Below are positions 1 to 8,695 of a stretch of 64,000 nucleotides of DNA, piece after piece. The translations under genes were made by a program, and so were the position numbers. The stretch's first letter is position 1. The number at the start of each line of letters is the position of its first letter. The DNA comes from Labrenzia sp. VG12 (GTDB taxonomy: Bacteria > Pseudomonadota > Alphaproteobacteria > Rhizobiales > Stappiaceae), in contig NZ_CP022529.1 of NCBI RefSeq assembly GCF_002237595.1, forward strand, positions 744,001-808,000, given 5' to 3'. The notes below the pieces were generated by a model. It was not told the DNA's origin. It was given only the letters and a program-made list of their open reading frames with translations, and did not search any database.

Positions 1-370
1 CGTCGATGCTGCCCGGATTGACATCAGAGCCGGCCTTCTTGATCAGGAGCGTCCGGTCGACGTTCAGCGGCTCGACCCAGACAAATTTCGGATCGCGTTC
101 TTCCGTGTGCGACGCGGTGAAAACGCAGTAGTCAGCTTCTTTCTCAGCCAGGCCGATCGCGCGGGACCATTGTGCCATTTCCACTTCATAGGAAAGGCCG
201 GCCCGGTTCATGATTTCGAACACCTGTTCAGCGCCGAAGCCGACAATCTTGTCGCCATCCATGTAGTTGAAAGGCTTGTACTCTTCTGTGGTCAGGTTGA
301 CGTCGGCGGCCTGGACCGGTGCAGCCAGTACGAAGGCAGACAGGGCTGCGATGCCAAGAACATGTTTCAT
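1..370 (-). CDS. Periplasmic substrate-binding protein, SBP_bac_3 type (partial, 3' end outside window)
   Basis: The 5' 123 codons of a minus-strand gene that runs off the left edge. It starts at ATG 370 behind a good AGGAAGGA ribosome site. The first 22 residues form a Sec signal peptide ending in VQAA. The mature part begins with a TTEEYKPFNYMDG segment and an ERDPKF motif, typical of the family 3 solute-binding fold (polar amino acids and similar ligands). The mature protein would be periplasmic, feeding an ABC importer or acting as a sensor. No permease or ATPase is visible because the downstream side lies outside the window. A related binding protein is encoded at 56508-57299. Ligand unknown. 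Confidence 0.85.
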   Translation of the reverse strand, partial: MKHVLGIAALSAFVLAAPVQAADVNLTTEEYKPFNYMDGDKIVGFGAEQVFEIMNRAGLSYEVEMAQWSRAIGLAEKEADYCVFTASHTEERDPKFVWVEPLNVDRTLLIKKAGSDVNPGSID

Positions 371-622
371 GGGGGTTCCTTCCTGAAAGGTGGAGGCAAA
401 TCTGATTGTTATGATCTTGTTGGTAACGCCGGGAAGTGACGAAAAGGTTACTTTGAGGAAGTAATGAAAAAGAAAAGAAGTTAAATCGATTAGTGAGTAT
501 TTAACAAAGAGTACGGTAGGTTGAATGTTTTTCTTTCTCGTGCCTCGGTGGAGCTTGTTGAATATTGCGATAATTACGGTACATTTTTTAAGATGAAACA
601 GGGAATGCTCGGGAAAATTGCC
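371..622. other. AT-rich divergent intergenic region
   Basis: Lies between the divergent binding-protein gene and the acetyltransferase gene. The stretch around 450-600 is visibly AT-rich and probably carries both promoters. An in-frame ATG at 521 extends the acetyltransferase frame, but that extension lacks a ribosome site and family similarity. I see no convincing operator or terminator. Confidence 0.5.
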
Positions 623-1474
623 ATGAATTATCGTATTTCCGATTGCTGCGACCTTGCGCCGGCGCAGTTATGCGCTGCAATGAATGCCGCGTTTTCAGAT
701 TATGTGATCCCGCTCAAATTGTCTGAAACAGCGTTCAGGACGTTCCAGCGCCAGCGTGGTTTTTCAGCTGAGCACTCTTTTGTGGCTCGTCAGGGGGACG
801 ACATTGCCGCATTCTGGTTTTCCGGAAAGCCCCGGGCGGAATACGGGTCGCTGGCCTATACGCTTTCCGTTGGCACGCTGCCGGATCACCGGCGCAAGGG
901 ACTGTCGCGACAGCTTCTGGATGCTGTGACCGCGCAGCAGCGGCTTTCCGGCTCAAAAGGTCTGCAGCTGGAGGTTATCACCACCAACGAGGCCGCAATC
1001 AGCTCCTATGAGGCCATGGGGTTCTATCGTCACCGGACTTTGCGGGTCTTGAAGCTGTCGTCGGAACCGGCTTCGCAAAGCCTTGATTATGTGCCGCATC
1101 CACTGGATCTGTCCCGAATTCCAACTGAGACCGACGGGTTTTTCGACACCGAGCCGACGCCGCAAAATGGCCGGTGTGCCCTTCAGGCGCTCAGTCCCGA
1201 TCATCATCTGCTCGGTATCGAGGTGGAGGGCGAACTGCTCGGTTGGGGGGCGGTCTATCCGGACGGTGCGGTGGCTCAGATTGCTGTCCATCACTCCGTC
1301 CGCAGAAAGGGGCTGGGCAGGGCAATCCTGCGGGCGCTATGGCAGGCAGCAGGTGAAGACGCTCTGACATTCGTCAACGTCGATGAAAGTGCGGCGACGC
1401 AGAACGGATTTCTGGAACATGTCGGCGCTCAGGAACTTTTGCAGCAATACGAGATGCAGCTTCGTTTCTCCTGA
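623..1474 (+). CDS. GNAT family N-acetyltransferase with two GNAT-like halves
   Basis: 283 residues from the chosen ATG at 623, which begins a normal GNAT first strand (MNYRISDCCDL). ATG codons at 521, 593 and 605 are in frame but would add an unlike N-terminus. The first half carries the acetyl-CoA loop around LPDHRRKGLSRQLLD and the second half a similar VRRKGLGRAILRAL segment, so this is a tandem-GNAT protein. It would transfer an acetyl group from acetyl-CoA to an amine. The substrate cannot be told from sequence. It converges on the next gene with a 26-bp gap. Confidence 0.8.
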   Translation: MNYRISDCCDLAPAQLCAAMNAAFSDYVIPLKLSETAFRTFQRQRGFSAEHSFVARQGDDIAAFWFSGKPRAEYGSLAYTLSVGTLPDHRRKGLSRQLLDAVTAQQRLSGSKGLQLEVITTNEAAISSYEAMGFYRHRTLRVLKLSSEPASQSLDYVPHPLDLSRIPTETDGFFDTEPTPQNGRCALQALSPDHHLLGIEVEGELLGWGAVYPDGAVAQIAVHHSVRRKGLGRAILRALWQAAGEDALTFVNVDESAATQNGFLEHVGAQELLQQYEMQLRFS

Positions 1475-1500
1475 CTGAATCGTACTTTCCGTCGGTGCAG

Positions 1501-2817
1501 CTATTCCGCCTTGCGGAAGGGCGCATGTTCGGCAAGAGCTTCGTTCTCCCGCTCAACGGCGCGGCGCTCGTGCTCCAGGAAGTCGGCGACGGCATCATGC
1601 AGGCCTTCATGGGCGATCCAGTGCGCCGAATAGGTCGTCGTTGGAAGGTAGCCTCGGGCCAGCTTGTGGGCGCCCTGGGCGCCTGCTTCAACACGCTTGA
1701 GACCGCGGGCAATCGCGAAATCGATGGCCTGGTAGTAACAAAGTTCAAAATGCAGGAAAGGGTGGTGTTCCGTGCAGCCCCAATGGCGTCCGAACAGGGT
1801 TTCTGAGCCGATAAAGTTGAGCGCACCGGCGATATAGCGTCCGTCCCGCTTGGCCAGGACCAGCAAGGTGCGCTTCGCCAGACGCTCATTGATCAGTGAA
1901 AAGAAGGTCCGGTTCAGATAAGGACGGCCCCATTTGCGGGAGCCGGTGTCCATGTAGAAACTGTAGAACGCATCCCAGTGTGCCTCGGTCAGGTCTTTTC
2001 CGGTGACCCACTCGACCTCTAGTCCTTCCGCCTTCAGCGCTTCGCGGCGTTCTTTCCGGATGGCCTTGCGCTTGCGAGATGCAAGGTCCGCCAGAAAGTC
2101 CTCGAAACTGTCATATCCCTGATTTTCCCAGTGAAACTGCTGATCTGTTCGCCGGAGATAGCCCAGTTCACCGAGGCTGTTCCATTCCGGCCTGGTGAGA
2201 AAAGTCGCATGAACAGAGGAGGCGCCGGACCGCTGGCAGACCTGGACAAGCCCGGCGGCAAGCGCCTGCAGCCCGGCCTCCCGGTTGATGCCGGCTGCCG
2301 TCAGAAACCGACGCCCGGTGGCTGGCGTGAAAGGAACCGAGATCTGCAGTTTCGGATAGTAGTCGCCGCCCGCCCGGTAGAATGCATCCGCCCAACCGTG
2401 GTCGAACACATATTCACCCTGGGAGTGGCTCTTCAGATAGGCGGGAACAGCACCAATGATCGCGCCGGACGATTCCTGCAGAACCATGTGTCGCGGCAAC
2501 CAGCCGGTCTCGCTGGTGGCGCAGCCAGACGTCTCCAATGCCTCAAGAAAAGCGTGTGACAAGAAAGGGTTGAAGTCGGTTTCTTCAGAAACGGCTTCAT
2601 CGTCGGAGGGGATTAAGCTGGAGAGATCGTCTTCGGACAGACCGGGCGCCTGTTTTTCCAGGATGCCTGCGCCGGACAGTTTCCAGCCCGGGTTCGCCAC
2701 GCGATCCCAATCGGCGGCGGAAATGTCTTTCAGAGACGACAGGATGCGCAGCGTGACGGCATCCTGAGCGCGCGATGCGTCCGTCGACGTGCCGTGTTCG
2801 GGCCCGTGGGTTGTCAT
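1501..2817 (-). CDS. FemAB-like GNAT protein (COG3146 / peptidoglycan biosynthesis-recognition family)
   Basis: 438 residues, with family landmarks NPFLSHAFLEALE (about 85-97), SVPFTPATGRRFL, and a C-terminal ARGLKRVEAGAQGAHKLARG stretch. These mark the COG3146 proteins, which share the double-GNAT fold of FemAB peptidoglycan aminoacyltransferases. Length is a little above the family norm because of an acidic, low-complexity N-terminal extension of about 30 residues before the first conserved segment. Cytoplasmic; the true acceptor is not established for this family. It is transcribed alone, with a 95-bp gap to the GDPD gene on the same strand. Confidence 0.82.
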   Translation of the reverse strand: MTTHGPEHGTSTDASRAQDAVTLRILSSLKDISAADWDRVANPGWKLSGAGILEKQAPGLSEDDLSSLIPSDDEAVSEETDFNPFLSHAFLEALETSGCATSETGWLPRHMVLQESSGAIIGAVPAYLKSHSQGEYVFDHGWADAFYRAGGDYYPKLQISVPFTPATGRRFLTAAGINREAGLQALAAGLVQVCQRSGASSVHATFLTRPEWNSLGELGYLRRTDQQFHWENQGYDSFEDFLADLASRKRKAIRKERREALKAEGLEVEWVTGKDLTEAHWDAFYSFYMDTGSRKWGRPYLNRTFFSLINERLAKRTLLVLAKRDGRYIAGALNFIGSETLFGRHWGCTEHHPFLHFELCYYQAIDFAIARGLKRVEAGAQGAHKLARGYLPTTTYSAHWIAHEGLHDAVADFLEHERRAVERENEALAEHAPFRKAE

Positions 2818-2912
2818 GCCTTAGAAGAAACCGACCAGTAAACTCATGCCCTAGATGTAGCGCATTCATGTTGCGGCGCAAGGGCGCCGGGACATCGCCC
2901 GGATGTCTGCCG

Positions 2913-3683
2913 TCATGTGGCGGATTTGTCCGGATCGAACCCTTCGAACACGATCTGGTCCGCATAGCGGGCCGCGCGCTCGCGCTGATCTCTTGTCCGA
3001 ACGGTCCAGCACATCAGGGGCAGCTTGAACATCGACCGCAACAGGCTCGGCCCGGCCTTGGGCAGGTCCTTGACACCATAGGAAACGAAATGCGGACGTG
3101 TACGCGGAGCATGCAGGATATGGCGTAGAATGAACCGGTCGACCCGGCCATAGCGGACATAATCCGGACCCGGCTCGGCGCCGTCGGCAACGATGCCGCG
3201 CAACACATTGGGCTGATGACCCCTGGCAATCGACAACATGTCCGGGTCAAAGGACTTGATGCAGGCCGATCCCTTATAGGCGGCGACCTGATCGGCAATG
3301 TGCCGGACAAAGTCGCCCTGGGCATCGCGGCGCAGCAGGGACTTGATTTCGATGACCAGCGGAACCTTGCCGTCAACCAGTTCGAACAGGTCCTGAAGCA
3401 GCCACAACCGATCCGTCCCGGTTTTCATGTGGATTTTCAGAAGATCAGCCGACTGCTGTTCGATCACGCGTCCACTGCCTTCTGCCAGGCGATCCAGCGT
3501 ATAGTCGTGAAACACCAGTGCCTGGCCATCGGCTGTTTCCTGAACATCGACCTCGATGGCGAAATCATGCTCGACAGATTTCTGGATGGCGGAGGGGGTG
3601 TTTTCGATAATGCCATCATCGGCATTGTGATAGCCACGATGAGCAATCGGACGTGCGAAAATGGCTTCTAGATCCGGGGTCAT
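2913..3683 (-). CDS. Glycerophosphodiester phosphodiesterase family protein
   Basis: 256 residues with the GDPD signature: PIAHRGYH near residue 12, an ENTPSA motif (ENT), EVDVQETADG and VFHDYTLDR, then VIEIKS in the middle of the barrel. The family uses these His, Glu and Asp residues to bind a metal ion and cut glycerophosphodiesters to glycerol-3-phosphate and an alcohol. There is no signal peptide, so it should act in the cytoplasm. It starts 58 bp after the RidA stop and is probably co-transcribed with it. Confidence 0.9.
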   Translation of the reverse strand: MTPDLEAIFARPIAHRGYHNADDGIIENTPSAIQKSVEHDFAIEVDVQETADGQALVFHDYTLDRLAEGSGRVIEQQSADLLKIHMKTGTDRLWLLQDLFELVDGKVPLVIEIKSLLRRDAQGDFVRHIADQVAAYKGSACIKSFDPDMLSIARGHQPNVLRGIVADGAEPGPDYVRYGRVDRFILRHILHAPRTRPHFVSYGVKDLPKAGPSLLRSMFKLPLMCWTVRTRDQRERAARYADQIVFEGFDPDKSAT

Positions 3684-3740
3684 GACAACGGTCTGCAGGA
3701 ACGGGCAGGAGGCGCCCCGTCCGGGGCACCGGGCAAAATA

Positions 3741-4205
3741 TCAGGCTTCGATCTCGAAGATGGCTTCGATCTCGACCGCAACGCCGAATGGCAGGGAGGC
3801 TGCGCTGACGGCAGAGCGAGCGTGACGTCCCTTGTCGCCCATGGCTTCAACAAGGAAGTCGGACGCGCCGTTGATGACCTGCGGCTGGTCACCGAAGTCG
3901 GCAGTGGAATTCACGAACCCGACGATCTTCACCAGACGAACGACTTTTTCCAGGTCGCCGGTTGCGGCCTTTGCCTGGGCAAGCAGATTGATGGCACACA
4001 GCCGTGCGGCTGTTTTGCCATCTTCGATGCTGAGCGTATCGCCGAGCTTGCCGGTGACCTGGATCTTGCCGTCTGCCATCGGCAGCTGTCCGGAAATGAA
4101 GAGCTGATTGCCGGTCTTCACGAAGGGCACATAGTTTGCCGCCGGTGCGGCAGCTTCCGGCAGGGTGACCCCCAGATCGTTCAAGCGGGCTTCAATCGTG
4201 CTCAT
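3741..4205 (-). CDS. RidA family protein (YjgF/YER057c/UK114)
   Basis: 154 residues from ATG 4205, which has an AGGAGA ribosome site; an upstream in-frame extension to 4421 is not homologous and is rejected. The domain shows FISGQLPMADG near the start, GNQLF, and RHARSAVSAASLPFG with the catalytic Arg (R130) that deaminates enamine/imine intermediates in RidA proteins. The length and the long LGVTLPEAAAP leader fit the alphaproteobacterial subgroup near 150 residues. It leads a two-gene unit with the GDPD gene. Confidence 0.9.
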   Translation of the reverse strand: MSTIEARLNDLGVTLPEAAAPAANYVPFVKTGNQLFISGQLPMADGKIQVTGKLGDTLSIEDGKTAARLCAINLLAQAKAATGDLEKVVRLVKIVGFVNSTADFGDQPQVINGASDFLVEAMGDKGRHARSAVSAASLPFGVAVEIEAIFEIEA

Positions 4206-4479
4206 CGGCCGTCTCCTGGTTCCAAAAATCCTGGCGTGTCTTGGCCCAATTCGGCAGAGGTGACAAGGCCAAAAACGACATTTTGGAGCGCGTCCTGGCT
4301 GGCGGTCCTGTTGTGTTTGAGGGCGGAAAGCGCTGCAGTTGAACCCAGGCGCGCAGATGAACGGGGGGAAAGAAACGGTGGCGGTACTATTCCATGTGGC
4401 GAAACACGTCTTTTGCCGCATAATGGGCCTCGAGGACTGGTCAAACAGGCCGTCTCAGGACGAGTTAAGAGGAAATTTG

Positions 4480-5358
4480 ATGCAAGTCGCTCCGAAATCA
4501 CTGCCGCTCTCTGTAGGTGCTTTGTTCTGTGCCGCAGCTTTGGTGATTGGACAGGGGACGCCGGTCCTGGCAGCAGGCGCAGGGGCGTCTGCAGGGCAGA
4601 AGCTGGCGCCGCACAGGGCCGTCTATGACATGAAGCTCGGCGACACCGAAGAACAGGCCGGAATCGCAGGGCTGAGCGGGCGCATGGTCTATGATTTCTC
4701 CGGCAATGCCTGCGAGGGATACAGCGTCAATTTCCGCTTCGTGACGGAGTTCCAGGACACCAACGGCGGCTCCCAGATCACGGATCTGCAGACGACGTCG
4801 TTCGAGGAGCCGGCGGCCGCAAGTTATCAGTTCCTGTCCAAGACCTTTGTTGATCAGAAGCTGGTTGAGGAAACCCGCGGGACGGCGCATGCAGGCGCAG
4901 ATGCCAGGACGGTTGAGTTGAAACAGCCGGCGGAAAAGTCGCTGGAAATCGGCGGCGACGTGTTGTTTCCGACCGAGCATCTTCTCGCCATATTGAAAGC
5001 GGCAGACGAGAATGTGCACTTCCTGGCGGCTGACATCTATGACGGCGCGGAGACTGGCGAAAAAGTCTATGCCACAACCACGGTCATTGGCACCAGAGCC
5101 GTCAACGACCTGCAGGGAAATGCGGACGCAGTGGCCGCGTCGCTGGATGGCGAAACCTACTGGCCTGTCACCGTCGCCTATTTCGACCCGAGCAAGGATG
5201 ACGCGTCAGGCGAGTTGATGCCTGTCTACCAATTGGCTTTCCGCCTCTATGAAAACGGTATCAGCAGCCATCTGAAACTCGACTATGGCGACTTCACCAT
5301 TCACGGAAAGATGGCGTCGCTTGAACTCTACGAAGAAGGCGACTGCCCGCAAGACTGA
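4480..5358 (+). CDS. eipB: Cell envelope integrity protein EipB (DUF1849)
   Basis: 292 residues from ATG 4480 behind AAGAGGAAAT. The N-terminal signal peptide covers about 31 residues and ends near VLAAGA, so the protein is periplasmic. The mature part has the family marks HRAVYDMKL, GRMVYDFSGNACEGYS and a second cysteine close to the C-terminus (EEGDCPQD). In Brucella EipB a conserved disulphide joins cysteines at these places in a beta-spiral fold that supports envelope integrity. The upstream extension from 4339 is not part of the protein. It converges on dinB over a shared hairpin. Confidence 0.85.
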   Translation: MQVAPKSLPLSVGALFCAAALVIGQGTPVLAAGAGASAGQKLAPHRAVYDMKLGDTEEQAGIAGLSGRMVYDFSGNACEGYSVNFRFVTEFQDTNGGSQITDLQTTSFEEPAAASYQFLSKTFVDQKLVEETRGTAHAGADARTVELKQPAEKSLEIGGDVLFPTEHLLAILKAADENVHFLAADIYDGAETGEKVYATTTVIGTRAVNDLQGNADAVAASLDGETYWPVTVAYFDPSKDDASGELMPVYQLAFRLYENGISSHLKLDYGDFTIHGKMASLELYEEGDCPQD

Positions 5359-5364
5359 TCGCCG

Positions 5365-5400
5365 AAAGACTGGTGGTGGTCAGTTTCCGCCGGTCTTTTT
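5365..5400 (+). terminator. Rho-independent terminator of eipB, overlapping the dinB stop
   Basis: A 9-bp stem (AAAGACTGG with CCGGTCTTT, one G-U pair) is followed by a T run ending at 5400. It sits 6 bp after the eipB stop and covers the stop codon of the convergent dinB gene. Confidence 0.65.
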
Positions 5401-6693
5401 GGCTTGTCCTTCGGAACGGGCGGCGTGAGTCAGGCCGAGTTCCACAGCCGACTTTCCGAACTTGTCGCGGAGCCGGTCTACCGCCAGCTCCGCATTCTTG
5501 CGCCGTTCGGCATCGCGATCGACAAGATCCTGCGGGTCTGCCTGCTCGGCCGTTTCCAGATCGCTGACGCCGATGCCTATCAGCCTGAACCGCCTGCCAT
5601 CCGTTTCTGCTGCGAGCAGATCCTCGCCCGCTGCGAATATGCGGTCGGCAAGCTGGGTCGGATCCTGCAGGTGGCGCGCACGCGTGATGGTCTTGAAGTC
5701 AGCCGTTTTCAGCTTCAGCGTGACACCGCGTCCCGAGAGCTCCGACTTTTTCAATCGCGCAGAAACTTTCTCCGACAGGTTTCTCAGGATCGGGCGCAGC
5801 GTCTCGAAGCTCGAGATATCCGTCCGGAAGGTGGTTTCGGAAGACACGCTCTTGGCGCCGCGCTGCGGTGTGACGTCCCGGCTGTCGTCGCCATGAGAAA
5901 GCCGAGCCAGTCGCAGACCGATCGATCCATAGCGGCGGGCCAGATCGGCGGCGTCCATCTCCTGCAACTGGCCGATGGTTCGGATGCCGTCCCTTTCAAG
6001 CTTCTTCTGGAAGACCTTGCCAACACCCCAGATCCGACCGACCGGCATGCCCGCCAGCACCGTTTCGGCTTCGGTTGCTCCGATGACGGAGAAACCGCGT
6101 GGTTTTTCAAGATCGGACGCGAGTTTTGCCAGAAACTTGTTGGGGGCGAGGCCGACAGATGCAGAAATGCCGATCTCGGTTTCAAGGTCGCGGATAAACC
6201 TTGCCAGGATCTCAGCCGGCACCGCCTTGTGCAGCCGCTCGGTGCCGGTGAGGTCCAGGAAAGCCTCGTCGATCGAGATCGGTTCCACCAGTGGTGTGAG
6301 AGCCCGCATACGCTCGCGAATGTCTTTTCCGATCCTGGCGTATTTTTCCATGTTCGGCTTGATGACCACGGCCTGCGGGCAGGCTTCCATGGCCTTGAAC
6401 ATCGGCATGGCGGACCGCACTCCGTAGATCCGGGCGATATAGCAGCAGGTGGAGACGACACCCCTCTGGCCGCCGCCGATAATGACGGGCAGATCCTGCA
6501 GCTCCGGATTGTCGCGTTTCTCGACGGCTGCATAAAAGGCGTCGCAATCGATGTGGGCGATGGACAGCTGGTCCAGCTCGGCATGGCGAACAAGCCGGGG
6601 GCTGCCACAGGTCAGGCAACGGGCGCCCTTATCTTGCGATCGGGCGCCGCAATCCCGGCAAAGGCTGAGATTGGATATAGGGAGCTGTGTCAC
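5380..6693 (-). CDS. dinB: DNA polymerase IV (Y family) with N-terminal zinc-ribbon-like segment
   Basis: 437 residues from a GTG at 6693 with AAGAAGAG upstream. The frame also extends to a TTG at 6768, which is less likely. A CRDCG-x(n)-CLTCG double CxxC near the N-terminus precedes the catalytic palm, IDCDAFYAAVE, with the second acidic site SIDEAFLD. The fingers motif and the little-finger domain follow (SETTFRTDIS, RGVTLKLK). It performs error-prone translesion synthesis. The CxxC extension is common in Rhizobiales DinB. The start overlaps or abuts the HAD gene end (32 bp gap), so it is probably the last gene of the DUF3572-HAD-dinB unit. Confidence 0.93.
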   Translation of the reverse strand: MTQLPISNLSLCRDCGARSQDKGARCLTCGSPRLVRHAELDQLSIAHIDCDAFYAAVEKRDNPELQDLPVIIGGGQRGVVSTCCYIARIYGVRSAMPMFKAMEACPQAVVIKPNMEKYARIGKDIRERMRALTPLVEPISIDEAFLDLTGTERLHKAVPAEILARFIRDLETEIGISASVGLAPNKFLAKLASDLEKPRGFSVIGATEAETVLAGMPVGRIWGVGKVFQKKLERDGIRTIGQLQEMDAADLARRYGSIGLRLARLSHGDDSRDVTPQRGAKSVSSETTFRTDISSFETLRPILRNLSEKVSARLKKSELSGRGVTLKLKTADFKTITRARHLQDPTQLADRIFAAGEDLLAAETDGRRFRLIGIGVSDLETAEQADPQDLVDRDAERRKNAELAVDRLRDKFGKSAVELGLTHAARSEGQAKKTGGN

Positions 6694-6725
6694 CGGTCCG
6701 GCTCTTCTTGGTCCAGCGCTGTTCG

Positions 6726-7391
6726 TCAGCGCAGGATATCGCCAATGAAGTTCGCCGTCTCCTGCCAATCTCCGGTGAGCAGGTCGATGTGATCTTCCTG
6801 GCGCATGTTGGCCCGGAACCTTGCATCGGCGATGAACTGGACCTGCACCGACGAGGGCAGGGATGCGTTGACGGAGCTGTGATTGGTCGGGCTGTCGTCA
6901 ATGAAGACGACCGGCTGAGCACGCTGCGCGGACAGTGCTGCAACCGCACCGCCCTTTGGGCCGGAGTTGGTCACCACCGGAAATGGCACGCCGAGACCGG
7001 ACAGCAGTTTTTCCCGAGCCGGTTTGTTGTGCCCTCCCGGCAGATTGGTCAGGAGCACAATGTCCCAGTCGGTGGAGAGTTCCTTCAGCGCCGTTTCAGC
7101 TCCCGGAACAATCTCCTGTTGATGGCTGACTTCGTCGAAGAATGTGTGCAGGTGACGTTTTACATCGTCTGCGGGCAAAGGGGTATCGGTGTCGTGAGGG
7201 CCGATATTCCCCGTAAGACGGTACTGGTGATTGAGAAATCGCAGGTTGCGCGCGTTCAGATAGTCCTCCAGATGCGCAATCATGTGAAGAATGACTTCAT
7301 CGACATCGCAAATGATGAGGGGGCGGGAGGAGGTGGGCAGAGCGTGAATCTGTGCCAGGACCTCCGGCAGCACCGGGGTCGGTTCAGGCAT
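6726..7391 (-). CDS. HAD-superfamily hydrolase-like protein
   Basis: 221 residues from ATG 7391, with GGAGGAG 9-10 bp upstream; it overlaps the end of the DUF3572 gene by 8 bp. It shows HAD motif I in changed form (ICDVDEVIL), motif II LLTNLP, and motif IV VVFIDDSPTNH. The usual second Asp of motif I (DxD) is present (D-V-D), so phosphatase activity is plausible. Substrate unknown. The upstream MPLHVLPW extension has no ribosome site and is not used. Confidence 0.8.
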   Translation of the reverse strand: MPEPTPVLPEVLAQIHALPTSSRPLIICDVDEVILHMIAHLEDYLNARNLRFLNHQYRLTGNIGPHDTDTPLPADDVKRHLHTFFDEVSHQQEIVPGAETALKELSTDWDIVLLTNLPGGHNKPAREKLLSGLGVPFPVVTNSGPKGGAVAALSAQRAQPVVFIDDSPTNHSSVNASLPSSVQVQFIADARFRANMRQEDHIDLLTGDWQETANFIGDILR

Positions 7392-7683
7392 AATCGGGCT
7401 CTCCTCCGGCCAGGGCAAAACGTGCAGCGGCAATCATTGTCGGTCGAATTCCGGCATTTTCGCAGAAAGTAAGCAGAAGCGCTTCGTCGGCCATGTAGAA
7501 CTCAAGAACTCCTGCAAGAAATCCGGGTTCTCCGGCCGCATCGCGAATCATCTCCGGTCCAATTCCTGAAAAGGCAAGAAATCGGCCGATTTGCTCGGGT
7601 TCCCGGCTGAGTTGAAGCAGCGCTTCTGTGGCAATTCCCTGAGCTTCTTCAACGGACAATGACTTGCCTTGCATATTTTTCAT
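7384..7683 (-). CDS. DUF3572 domain-containing protein
   Basis: 99 residues matching the small alphaproteobacterial DUF3572 family, with AEALLQLSREPEQIGRFLAFSG-like and MIRDAAGEPGFLAGVLEFY-like segments. All helical by composition, with no signal peptide; function unknown. It is found beside divK in many Rhizobiales, as here, where divK is divergent at 7819. It leads the minus-strand unit with the HAD and dinB genes and overlaps the HAD start by 8 bp, so translation is probably coupled. Confidence 0.85.
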   Translation of the reverse strand: MKNMQGKSLSVEEAQGIATEALLQLSREPEQIGRFLAFSGIGPEMIRDAAGEPGFLAGVLEFYMADEALLLTFCENAGIRPTMIAAARFALAGGEPDYA

Positions 7684-7818
7684 TGTGTTTTTTTGCCTTT
7701 CTGAAACGATTCCGGGTTAGAAGAAACCTAATGTGGACCGGGGAAGGGTTCTACTGCAGGCTCAGCTCTGCAAAAAGATAAATGGGACCGGCAAGCCGCC
7801 GGGTGAAGGGCCGGACTT

Positions 7819-8190
7819 ATGGCAAAATCGGTGTTGATCGTAGAAGACAACGAGCTGAACATGAAACTGTTTCATGATCTGCTCGAAGCGCACGGCTACA
7901 ACACCTTGCAAACCCGGACCGGTATCGAGGCCCTGCGTCTTGCGCGTGAACACCATCCCGACCTGATCCTGATGGACATTCAATTGCCTGAAGTGTCCGG
8001 GCTGGAAGTGACTAAGTGGATCAAGGAAGACGAGGATATCTCGTCCATTCCGGTTATCGCGGTCACCGCCTTTGCCATGAAGGGCGATGAGGAACGCATT
8101 CGCCAGGGTGGCTGCGAAGCCTATATTTCCAAACCTATTTCGGTGGCGAAGTTTCTCGAGACGGTTCGGTCCTATCTCGGCGAGGCGTGA
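7819..8190 (+). CDS. divK: Response regulator DivK
   Basis: 123 residues, a single receiver domain with no output domain. The acidic pocket is E9-D10, the phosphoacceptor is D53 in LILMDIQLPE, and the switch residues are T83 (VTAFAMKG) and K105 in YISKPIS. DivK controls cell division and polarity in alphaproteobacteria through the DivJ/PleC kinases and the DivL-CckA-CtrA pathway. The usual partner gene pleD, often directly downstream, is not here: a 557-bp non-genic stretch follows, then rpmG on the other strand. Confidence 0.93.
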   Translation: MAKSVLIVEDNELNMKLFHDLLEAHGYNTLQTRTGIEALRLAREHHPDLILMDIQLPEVSGLEVTKWIKEDEDISSIPVIAVTAFAMKGDEERIRQGGCEAYISKPISVAKFLETVRSYLGEA

Positions 8191-8435
8191 GCGTCGCACC
8201 GCTCAGCTCAGTTTTCAGACCAAGATTTGTACAAGTTTTCGAGCTCTAAGCAGGGCTGAAGTCGCTTGTGTTGCGCAGAATCACTTGGCGGACCTTGGTG
8301 CGAGCTTCACATTAAGGTTACGGATTTACTAAAATCGCATTGTTTCTGTGTATATTTTATGGAAATTATTGCATTCGGGTTACAATAGGGTAGTGTGATC
8401 ACAGGTTAGGAATTTTCCTGATCGCCTCATTGACG

Positions 8436-8451
8436 AGGTCATAATTGACCT
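8436..8451. promoter_or_regulatory. Inverted repeat, possible operator
   Basis: Perfect 6-bp arms AGGTCA and TGACCT spaced by TAAT, directly followed by the palindrome TAACGTTA. Position between divK and the structured block suggests a protein-binding site, but no regulator can be named. Confidence 0.3.
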
Positions 8452-8488
8452 AACGTTAAGTTGGCAAAGTAGTTTCCCCTCGGAGTGC

Positions 8489-8581
8489 TCAGGTCCGCCG
8501 CATCTCCTGGGTCCGTGGGGCAGGTCGGCTGGGAACCGGCCGATGAGTGGCCTCCTCGAATGCCGTGTTCCCGCCGACCAC
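8489..8581 (-). CDS. Possible small ORF of 30 residues (unrecognised)
   Basis: On the minus strand a GTG at 8581 follows a very strong Shine-Dalgarno GGAGGAATTA with 5-nt spacing. The frame runs 30 codons to TGA at 8489. The product begins with GTG-encoded Met then VGGNTAFEEATHRPVPSRP and is basic and proline-rich. No family is recognised. The DNA is also part of a long hairpin, so the coding and RNA interpretations compete. Evidence is only the ribosome site and an open frame. Confidence 0.3.
   Translation of the reverse strand: MVGGNTAFEEATHRPVPSRPAPRTQEMRRT
8523..8579 (+). other. Strong hairpin, possible structured RNA
   Basis: GGTCGGC 8523-8529 pairs with GCCGACC 8573-8579, GGGAAC 8531-8536 with GTTCCC 8567-8572, and CGGC 8537-8540 with GCCG 8562-8565. 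This gives 17 base pairs with two single-nucleotide bulges. Just upstream, 8476-8515 resembles the 5' part of 6S RNA in order and spacing (CTCGGAGTGCTC, then CTCCTGGGTCCG). However, the closing stem expected for 6S RNA was not found and the genomic place is not the usual one. The strand is therefore uncertain. Confidence 0.35.
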
Positions 8582-8695
8582 TAATTCCTCCGCCGTAATT
8601 GTGCTTAGAAATCAACCGCTCGAGACGGCATGTCCGGCGCTGGAAAGCGTGCGGGATTGTGTTTGCCGGGTAATGAGCGTTGCCGTTCGGTCAAC

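Noticed and set aside
5404..6792. 462-codon open frame opposite dinB
   Set aside because: Antisense shadow of a clear Y-family polymerase; no ribosome site and no domain.
8470..8640. Firm call of 6S RNA (ssrS)
   Set aside because: The 5' motif fits, but no closing stem pairs the ends and the neighbours zapA or 5-FCL ligase are absent; kept only as a candidate structure.
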